This document shows positions 12,526 through 18,043 of a stretch of DNA of 18,043 nucleotides, one piece after another. The first letter of the stretch is position 1. The number at the start of each line of letters is the position of its first letter. Under the pieces are notes generated by a model, which saw only the letters and a program-made list of their open reading frames with translations, was not told the DNA's origin and did no database searches. The translations under genes were made by a program, and so were the position numbers. This DNA comes from JAVBKP01 sp031553975 (GTDB lineage Bacteria > Bacillota > Clostridia > Peptostreptococcales > Anaerovoracaceae): contig JAVBKP010000085.1 in NCBI GenBank assembly GCA_031553975.1, forward strand, positions 1 to 18,043, in the 5' to 3' direction.

Positions 12526-14502
12526 CTAATAATTCTCCTTCACCTTGCCTGTCTCATATGCTTCAAGCAAATCCATGAGGTCTTGTACGCTTTGTTTAAT
12601 CTTGATTCCGTCGTCTGTGTCTGCCACTGTGATTCTAGCCCTATTATACTCTAATACTACCTCTGAAGAGTGAATGTCCATCTCTTCTTCTATGGCTGTT
12701 AGGGTTGATTCAAATGGTTCATGGGACACTAGGTTTAGTCCATATGAATTATAAATCAAGGTATATCCTGCAATACCCGTAACTTTTTGATACGCCCTAG
12801 CAAATCCACCATCTATGACAATGAGCTTCCCTCCTGCTTTGATTGGGCTTTCACCCTTTGATACCTTCACAGGCACATGTCCGTTGATTATATGAGATTT
12901 ATCTTTGTTTAGCCCAAAATTTTCCAGTATCCTCTCGCACGTTTCTACCTGCTCGATTAGCTTATAATATGTATCTTTTGCTTCTTTGTGGGTGGCTTTG
13001 TCTTCAATGAAATATCTTTCGAATGTTGTCATTTTGTCTTTCCCAAAGAGTGGTGAATCAGCACCGCACCACAGATACCATAGCATATCCTGTCCCCGGA
13101 TCATACTTTCCTTGTCACTATGGTTAAGGTATCCTTCTCTCACTTTGGCATCAATGGCATCAAAAAGCTCTATGCCTCTGTAGTATTCGTCTCCTACTTT
13201 TACGTCTTTGAGTGTTCCGTCCTGATTGAGTGGCACACAACCGTGGAAAAGCAAATTACCATTGTATATACGATACATGCCGCCTTTGGCAAATAGCAAT
13301 CTAGCATGTTCTTGCAAGCGCATAGATGTCTGGAAAGACACCACTAGCTTATCCATAATATCTTGCTCTTCCTCCGTTAATGCATACGGGTCTTTTGGAT
13401 CCACTGTTGGAAAGTCACAGTCAAGCATTGGGTATTCTTTATCACCAATCTTTATGGTTTTCTTTTCAAAGTCTATTTTGTCTAACAACAGGCGGTCCTC
13501 CATGAAAAACTCCGGATTTCTCTTGATGGTATTGCCTTCTACTTTAAATTGCAATATGCTTGCCGCCTTGTGAATCTTGGCCATTAGATTGGCTTGCTTT
13601 TCGCCGATTCCATCAGCATCTAACCCTTTGGGCATGAATTTTTCGCAGCTACAATCGCTATATTGCTCTATGGCATAACTCGCTAGGGGTACTAGATTGA
13701 TGCCGTACCCGTCTTCAATGGTATTGAGATTGGCATATCTTGCACTAATCCTTATGGCATTTAATATGCAGGCTTCTCCACCTGCTGCTGCACCCATCCA
13801 CACAATATCGTGGTTTCCCCATTCGATATCAATAGAGTGGTGGTTCATCAATACATCCATAACCTTATCAGCGTCAGGGCCTCTATCAAATATATCCCCA
13901 ATAATATGTAGTCTGTCAATGGCCAGGCGCTGTATGACCTTGCAAATTTCGGTAATATAGTCATCTACTCTTCCGATGCTAATAATTGAATTGATGATCT
14001 GATTGTAATAATCTTGTTTGTTTTTATTGCTCTCATCTGCATATGTAAGCTCTTCTATTATATAGGCATAGCTAGGATCCATGGCTTTACGGACTTTAGA
14101 TCTTGTGTATTTGAAGGAAGCCCGTTTGCAAAGTTTTATCAACCTAAAAATTATCACTCTGTACCAGTCTTTCGTATTCTTTCCTTCTTTTGCCGTCATT
14201 GATAATTTTTCATGCGGGTAGTACACCAAAGTGGCTAGGTTTTTCATCTCGGACTCTGTCATTGTGTTACTAAAAAGTTCGTCAATATACCTTTTTATTA
14301 CTCCTGAGGCATTTTTTGTAACGTGAAAAAAAGATTCATATTCACCGTGTATGTCCGACAAGAAATGCTCTGTTCCTTTTGGTAAGTTTAAGATAGCTTG
14401 TAAATTAATGATTTCCGTGCTAGCATCTCTAATGCTTGGAAATTGTTTTGAAAGAAGTTCTAAATAGCGCAGTCTTTCGTCTGTGAATGTTTTCTGCTTC
14501 AT
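12526..14502 (-). CDS. fbp: Fructose-1,6-bisphosphatase, class 3
   Basis: Hydrolyses fructose 1,6-bisphosphate to fructose 6-phosphate in gluconeogenesis. The 658-residue protein is the size of the Firmicutes-type class 3 enzyme (B. subtilis Fbp family). It carries the metallophosphatase signatures SDIHGEYESFFH (49-60), IGDIFDRGPDADKVMD (201-216) and EWGNHDIVWMGA (227-238), and later NGHVPVK and IDGGFARAYQ, typical of the family. The ATG at 14502 has AAGGAGG 5 nt upstream. It starts 52 bp after the DUF47 stop codon; a terminator lies in that gap and I see no convincing promoter, so expression may depend on readthrough or an unrecognised promoter. The gene is not related in function to the peptide ORF downstream. 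Confidence 0.96.
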   Translation of the reverse strand: MKQKTFTDERLRYLELLSKQFPSIRDASTEIINLQAILNLPKGTEHFLSDIHGEYESFFHVTKNASGVIKRYIDELFSNTMTESEMKNLATLVYYPHEKLSMTAKEGKNTKDWYRVIIFRLIKLCKRASFKYTRSKVRKAMDPSYAYIIEELTYADESNKNKQDYYNQIINSIISIGRVDDYITEICKVIQRLAIDRLHIIGDIFDRGPDADKVMDVLMNHHSIDIEWGNHDIVWMGAAAGGEACILNAIRISARYANLNTIEDGYGINLVPLASYAIEQYSDCSCEKFMPKGLDADGIGEKQANLMAKIHKAASILQFKVEGNTIKRNPEFFMEDRLLLDKIDFEKKTIKIGDKEYPMLDCDFPTVDPKDPYALTEEEQDIMDKLVVSFQTSMRLQEHARLLFAKGGMYRIYNGNLLFHGCVPLNQDGTLKDVKVGDEYYRGIELFDAIDAKVREGYLNHSDKESMIRGQDMLWYLWCGADSPLFGKDKMTTFERYFIEDKATHKEAKDTYYKLIEQVETCERILENFGLNKDKSHIINGHVPVKVSKGESPIKAGGKLIVIDGGFARAYQKVTGIAGYTLIYNSYGLNLVSHEPFESTLTAIEEEMDIHSSEVVLEYNRARITVADTDDGIKIKQSVQDLMDLLEAYETGKVKENY

Positions 14503-14526
14503 ACATACCTCCTTGATTCTACTATG

Positions 14527-14549
14527 AAAAAGGACAGCCTAAGCTGCCC
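14527..14549 (-). terminator. Terminator of the pit-DUF47 transcript
   Basis: On the minus strand GGGCAGC and GCTGTCC pair (7 bp, one G-T) around TTAG and are followed by TTTTT. It lies just after the DUF47 gene and 24 bp before the fbp start codon. Confidence 0.75.
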
Positions 14550-14554
14550 AAGAT

Positions 14555-15175
14555 TTATGAATTCTTTATAATAACACCATGCATGGCATCTGCCACGTCT
14601 TCACAAGAGTCAATGCACATTTCCATCTTGTGATAAATCTCTCTCCACTTCATGATTTCAATTGGATCGTTTGATGTTTTGAACAGGTTGCGAACTGCAT
14701 TTTTATACATCCTATCGCCTCTTTCCTCCACATCACTAATCTCTCTGATCTTATCATTGATGGTCTTTGATTTAGCAAAATTCTTGAACTTTACCAGTGT
14801 AATCTGCACGAGGGTGATTGCTTCGACTAATAACTCAGCCATAGGGATAGAATCTTCTCTGATTGTTTTAATGTCAAACATAACAAAACGATAAGCGATG
14901 TCCTCTACTAGGTCAGTGATGTCGTCAATCTTTGATGCCAATAAAAGAATATCTTCGCGCTCAATAGGCGTAATGAAGGATGTCATCAATTGGTTGTATA
15001 ACTTATGAAAATGAAAATCGCCTTGATGTTCAATGTCATGAATGGCTTCCGCTTTTGTCTCCACATCCGTGTAATTGCTCATTAGCTCAAGCAATGCTTC
15101 TGCTGCCTTTTGCGAATATTCAGCACCTTGTGCAAATAAGTCAAAATAATTCTCTTCTTTTGTCCTCTTAAACAT
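14555..15175 (-). CDS. DUF47 / PhoU-like accessory protein of the Pit phosphate transporter
   Basis: The 206-residue, mostly helical protein belongs to the DUF47 (TIGR00153) family, related to PhoU and almost always encoded next to a PiT transporter, whose activity it is thought to modulate. Visible family features: an N-terminal FDLFAQGAEYSQKAAEALL, HDIEHQGD with acidic/His residues likely binding metal, and EDILLLASKIDDITDLVEDIA, then DVEERGDRMY. Two ATG codons are adjacent (15178 and 15175); AGGAGG is 5 nt from the second, so I chose 15175. It lies 9 bp downstream of pit and is followed by a terminator, making a two-gene operon. Confidence 0.92.
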   Translation of the reverse strand: MFKRTKEENYFDLFAQGAEYSQKAAEALLELMSNYTDVETKAEAIHDIEHQGDFHFHKLYNQLMTSFITPIEREDILLLASKIDDITDLVEDIAYRFVMFDIKTIREDSIPMAELLVEAITLVQITLVKFKNFAKSKTINDKIREISDVEERGDRMYKNAVRNLFKTSNDPIEIMKWREIYHKMEMCIDSCEDVADAMHGVIIKNS

Positions 15176-15184
15176 CATATCCTC

Positions 15185-16195
15185 CTAAAATATATACGTA
15201 AACACTTTTGCCATAAAAAATCCAATAAGTCCACATACTGGGAACGTTATAATCCATGCTGATATCATACTCCCAGCCACGCCCCAATTCACGTGGTTAA
15301 GCCGTTTAGCTGATCCTACTCCCATGATGGCAGTGGTCTTTGTATGTGTAGTGCTGACAGGCACACCTGTTAGCGATGCTAAAAGAAGACAAGCTGATGC
15401 TGCAAAATCTGCCGCAAAGCCTTGGTGTTTTTCTAGCTTTACCATATCCATTCCTACTGCTTTTATAATACTATACCCCCCGATGGATGTTCCAATACCC
15501 ATTACCACTGAGCAGAGTATCATCATCCATATAGGAAGTTTAAATCCTTCTTCTGGGATTGCTTGTCCTTGTGCTAAGAAAATACCTAGCATAAAAATCC
15601 CCATGAACTTCTGTCCATCTTGTGCGCCATGGAGGAATGCCATGGATGCCCCTGAGGCAATTTGCGCTTTTGTGAAAAAACTGTTTGCATTTTTTCTTTT
15701 CATCCTTCTAAAAGAAAAATTAATCCCCTTAGAACTTATATATCCTGCTACAAAGCCAAGAAGGGAGGATATGCCAAGTCCATATATGACTTTTATCCAC
15801 GCATCTGCATTAGCCGCTGAAAATCCGCCAATAGCAATGGCGGCACCTGTAACACCAGCGATTAGCGCGTGGCTTTCACTTGTTGGTATTCCAAATTTTG
15901 ATGCGGCAGTAGCAAATACAACTATAGCCACCAATGCCGCAGCTAATGCGACTAGTGCCTCATTTCCACTACCAAAGTCTGCCATGTTTGTTATAGTCTG
16001 AGCCACTTTGGAGTTGACCATGGTCATAAAAAATACGCCAAGAAAATTAAAAATAGCTGCCATGATAATAGCAGCACCAGGGCTCATTGAGCGCGTTGAT
16101 ACAACTGTAGCGATAGCATTTGGCGCATCTGTCCAGCCGTTAACTAGAATTACGCCCATCACCAATACGACAATGACAATTAATGCAACTGACAT
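15185..16195 (-). CDS. pit: Inorganic phosphate transporter, PiT family
   Basis: Low-affinity, ion-coupled phosphate permease in the cytoplasmic membrane. Both PiT signature repeats are visible: NGWTDAPNAIATVVSTRSMS near the N-terminus and GVPVSTTHTKTTAIMGVGSA near the C-terminus, with many hydrophobic segments between them (PNAI and STTH motifs are the phosphate-binding repeats of the family). The frame is open to an ATG at 16228, but that ATG has no ribosome binding site and sits in a hairpin loop. The ATG at 16195 gives the normal N-terminus MSVALIVIVVLVMG, and AAAGGAG stands 11 nt upstream, slightly far. Product length 336 residues. It is the first gene of a pit-DUF47 operon with a near-consensus promoter. 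Confidence 0.94.
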   Translation of the reverse strand: MSVALIVIVVLVMGVILVNGWTDAPNAIATVVSTRSMSPGAAIIMAAIFNFLGVFFMTMVNSKVAQTITNMADFGSGNEALVALAAALVAIVVFATAASKFGIPTSESHALIAGVTGAAIAIGGFSAANADAWIKVIYGLGISSLLGFVAGYISSKGINFSFRRMKRKNANSFFTKAQIASGASMAFLHGAQDGQKFMGIFMLGIFLAQGQAIPEEGFKLPIWMMILCSVVMGIGTSIGGYSIIKAVGMDMVKLEKHQGFAADFAASACLLLASLTGVPVSTTHTKTTAIMGVGSAKRLNHVNWGVAGSMISAWIITFPVCGLIGFFMAKVFTYIF

Positions 16196-16217
16196 TCGGT
16201 TTCTTTCTCCTTTTTTT

Positions 16218-16241
16218 ACGTGTTTCATTCTTTAAACACGT
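16218..16241 (-). other. Hairpin in the pit mRNA leader
   Basis: ACGTGTTT (16218-16225) and AAACACGT (16234-16241) form a perfect 8-bp stem with an 8-nt loop in the transcribed leader, a few bases before the AAAGGAG of pit. It may influence mRNA stability or translation. Function is unknown. Confidence 0.55.
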
Positions 16242-16253
16242 CCTATATTACAA

Positions 16254-16322
16254 TTTTCGTACACTCTTATTATACAAAAGCATGTGCACTCTATCAACTT
16301 CTTTTTTAAGTATGTACGAAAA
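16254..16322 (-). promoter_or_regulatory. pit promoter flanked by a 10-bp inverted repeat
   Basis: Minus-strand promoter TTGATA (16292-16297), 17-bp spacer, TATAAT (16269-16274), close to consensus. Two arms, TTTTCGTACA (16254-16263) and TGTACGAAAA (16313-16322), are exact inverted copies lying outside the -10 and -35 respectively, 49 bp apart. Such an arrangement suggests paired half-operators for a regulator, though no PhoB/PhoP box is recognised. Confidence 0.7.
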
Positions 16323-16354
16323 CGCTGATTTTTACCTACGCTTTCGCCTATTTT

Positions 16355-16858
16355 CTATCCTTTCAATCTCAATATCTGTTCATTTTTTGTTAAATATTTT
16401 AATAGGGGATACCCCAGTATATAACATGCAATTAATTCACCCGCCCCAACCCATAGACCAGCAATTAAAAGTGATGGATTTGTCGTAGGTGGTGTAGGCA
16501 CTTGGTATACATATACAAGCATTGCTCCAATGATAATGCCATTGGCAATGACTGGTGGCAATGGTACCAATATAGGTTTTTTGCGTAGCATATATGATCC
16601 TAATGCAGCTAGCAATGTGGCTGATGATCCGAAAATAACATCAGCAATACCAAACCCTCCAAGCATATTGGATAGTATGCATCCTACAAATAGCCCCGGT
16701 ATAGCGGCTGGGATCAATGCTGGCAATACGGTGAGCATCTCGGATACTCTTATTTGCATCAGCCCATAAGAAAACGGTGCCAAGGCCAGTGTTAATGCAG
16801 TATAAATAGCAGCTATAATAGCCGCCTGTACCACAAATAAGGTACGTTTACTTCTCAT
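16355..16858 (-). CDS. queT: QueT family transporter, ECF S component for a queuosine precursor
   Basis: Substrate-binding membrane subunit of an energy-coupling factor transporter; the family is associated with uptake of queuosine precursors. The 167-residue protein shows the QueT pattern: AAIIAAIYTALTLALAPFSY, then MQIRVSEMLTVLPAL (the RVSEML signature), PGLFVGCILSNMLGGFG and ADVIFGSSATLLAALGSY, with about five to six hydrophobic segments. A GTG at 16879 would add seven residues, but AGGAG is correctly spaced for the ATG at 16858. It follows ecfT by 54 bp, with a stable hairpin in the gap. Being encoded with the ECF energising module suggests joint expression. I saw no recognisable preQ1 riboswitch. 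Confidence 0.92.
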   Translation of the reverse strand: MRSKRTLFVVQAAIIAAIYTALTLALAPFSYGLMQIRVSEMLTVLPALIPAAIPGLFVGCILSNMLGGFGIADVIFGSSATLLAALGSYMLRKKPILVPLPPVIANGIIIGAMLVYVYQVPTPPTTNPSLLIAGLWVGAGELIACYILGYPLLKYLTKNEQILRLKG

Positions 16859-16873
16859 AATTCTTCTCCTATA

Positions 16874-16896
16874 CCCCACAAATACATTTGCAGGGG
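16874..16896 (-). other. Hairpin between ecfT and queT
   Basis: On the minus strand CCCC and GGGG enclose GCAAA/TTTGT with one bulged T and a 4-nt loop, a strong stem ending next to the AGGAG of queT. It does not fit the preQ1-I consensus that I know. It may control queT translation or protect the message. Confidence 0.5.
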
Positions 16897-16912
16897 CTCG
16901 GCTTTTTTGCGA

Positions 16913-17713
16913 TTAAATTAATATTCGCTCCCCGATGACAATCCCTAAGAATGCTATTAATATGATTACCGCCACGGCATCTTTCATGCCTAGCTTCATC
17001 TCGTGCATACGTGTACGGTTATCTCCGCCACGATAGCAACGCGCCTCCATAGCCATAGCTAAGTCTTGCGCTATTCTAAACGCACTGATAAACAGTGGTA
17101 CTAGCAAAGGAATGAGTGCTTTTGCCCTACTAATCAAGTTTCCACTCTCAAAATCTGCCCCACGGGCCATTTGTGCTTTCATGATTTTATCGGTTTCCTC
17201 CAATAAGGTGGGGATAAAACGCAATGCAATGGTCATCATCATAGCCAATTCATGGGCTGGAAGCCCAATTCTTTTGTACGGATTCAGCAATCTTTCAATC
17301 CCATCAGTCAATGTAATGGGCTTTGTGGCAAGGGTTAGTAGGGAAGATCCTACAATCAAAAGTGCCAGCCTACTAGCCATAAACAGGGCCTGCCTAAGTC
17401 CCTCTTCGGTGATTTTGAATATGCCAAACTCCACCAATGGTGTTCCTGGTGTCATGAACATATTGATGATGAATGTAATGATTATAATAATAAATATAGG
17501 CCGTAAGCCCTTTAGCATAAACTTTAATGGTACCCTTGAAAGGGCAATGCTCATAGCTAGAAATCCAACGATGGGAATATATCCCCAAAAATCATCAATT
17601 ACAAAAAGGCTAGCAATGAATACAAATGTACCCATAATCTTAATTCTAGCATCGAGTTTGTGGATGATAGACTCCCCTGGATAATATTGACCCAAAGTAA
17701 TGTCGCGCAACAT
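16913..17713 (-). CDS. ecfT: ECF transporter transmembrane component EcfT
   Basis: Transmembrane coupling subunit of an energy-coupling factor vitamin/micronutrient importer, linking EcfA ATPases with S components. The 266-residue protein contains the N-terminal GQYYPGESIIHKLDARIKI typical of EcfT, several hydrophobic segments, and the two cytoplasmic coupling motifs ARGADF and ARCYRGG, both with the Ala-Arg-Gly-type core that contacts the ATPases. The frame extends to a GTG at 17734, but AAGGAGG stands 8 nt before the ATG at 17713, which I chose. This ATG shares its A with the ecfA stop (TAATG), so translation is coupled. queT follows on the same strand. Confidence 0.94.
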   Translation of the reverse strand: MLRDITLGQYYPGESIIHKLDARIKIMGTFVFIASLFVIDDFWGYIPIVGFLAMSIALSRVPLKFMLKGLRPIFIIIIITFIINMFMTPGTPLVEFGIFKITEEGLRQALFMASRLALLIVGSSLLTLATKPITLTDGIERLLNPYKRIGLPAHELAMMMTIALRFIPTLLEETDKIMKAQMARGADFESGNLISRAKALIPLLVPLFISAFRIAQDLAMAMEARCYRGGDNRTRMHEMKLGMKDAVAVIILIAFLGIVIGERILI

Positions 17714-18043
17714 TATTTTGCCCTCCTTATCCACTTTAATATCTCAGCTTCCGCTTCAGCCACTGTCACCACATCTCGCCTAACTTGTACACCTTTAGCA
17801 GAAAGTTGGTTCATTAAAGTCATAACTGGTGGAAGACTTAATCCCGCTCTTTTAATAATATCATGCTCTTTATACACTTCTTTCGGTGTTCCGTCTAATA
17901 TTAATTTTCCCTTTTCCATAACAATAATTCTGTCGGTATGCTCTGCAATGTCAGCCATATTGTGGGATACAAGTATAATGATGTTTTTTTCTGTTCGGTG
18001 TATAGTTTTGAGCATAGCTATAATATCAGCATGCGCCTTTGGA
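17713..18043 (-). CDS. ECF transporter ATPase EcfA (C-terminal part, probably EcfA2)
   Basis: C-terminal third of an ABC ATPase that powers the ECF importer; the gene runs off the window end. The visible residues begin PKAHADIIAMLKTIHRTEKN, the region just after Walker B and the D-loop. These are followed by IIILVSHNMADIAEHTDRII, with the switch histidine (SHNM), and by MEKGKLILDGTPKEVY, the standard C-terminal strand pair of CbiO/EcfA proteins. Walker A and B themselves are outside. It overlaps ecfT by one base (TAATG). In the common ecfA1-ecfA2-ecfT order this would be EcfA2, but the copy cannot be decided from this fragment. The Met at 18015 is internal. Confidence 0.9.
   Translation of the reverse strand, partial: PKAHADIIAMLKTIHRTEKNIIILVSHNMADIAEHTDRIIVMEKGKLILDGTPKEVYKEHDIIKRAGLSLPPVMTLMNQLSAKGVQVRRDVVTVAEAEAEILKWIRRAK

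Noticed and set aside
15324..16001. 225-codon plus-strand ORF
   Set aside because: It is antisense to pit, whose PiT signatures are unmistakable; long antisense frames are common opposite hydrophobic proteins.
16859..16912. preQ1-I riboswitch before queT
   Set aside because: A stem is present, but the conserved loop and the A-rich tail of the preQ1-I aptamer are not visible.

Overview
The window looks like the chromosome of an anaerobic low-GC Gram-positive bacterium of the class Clostridia. Evidence: an oxygen-sensitive class III ribonucleotide reductase with its radical SAM activase, a class 3 (Firmicutes-type) fructose-1,6-bisphosphatase, an ECF transporter module with QueT, two YkuD L,D-transpeptidases, strong AGGAGG ribosome binding sites, frequent TTG and GTG starts, and an AT-rich base composition. 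No genus can be named from what is visible. No tRNA, rRNA, CRISPR array or insertion sequence was recognised.

Layout. 1-1130: 3' part of an aromatic aminotransferase (+) with its terminator. 4713-1140 (-): nrdD, nrdG, trmB, probably one operon, with a promoter overlapped by a NrdR-like box. 7658-4842 (-): an SH3/YkuD L,D-transpeptidase, a second short YkuD protein and D-Ala-D-Ala ligase, tightly spaced, a cell-wall cluster. 9398-7767 (-): a lipoprotein, a small membrane protein and a second membrane protein gene broken by an in-frame TAA. 9395-12525: an accessory island described below. 14502-12526 (-): fbp. 16195-14555 (-): pit and its DUF47 partner with a clear promoter and terminator. 18043-16355 (-): ecfA (partial), ecfT, queT.

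The accessory island is the most interesting part. It encodes an XRE/TPR regulator of the RRNPP type (11349-12269, +), the family that senses short secreted peptides. Convergent to it, 22 bp away, is a 43-residue ORF with a perfect Shine-Dalgarno site and a signal-peptide-like N-terminus (12423-12292, -), a good candidate for the cognate signal precursor. Three minus-strand promoters each carry a near-identical 28-30 bp element next to the -35 box and a TAGKCA-N17-TATAAT core. They drive (A) a 43-codon ORF coupled to the lipoprotein gene, (B) a 16-codon leader ORF coupled to a secreted protein gene, divergent from the regulator, and (C) the candidate signal peptide. At site A the other side of the element holds a decayed copy of the regulator's 5' coding region. 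I infer that an effector/regulator cassette was duplicated, that one regulator decayed, and that all three units form one quorum-sensing regulon. This is an inference from sequence layout; no searches or computed alignments were possible.
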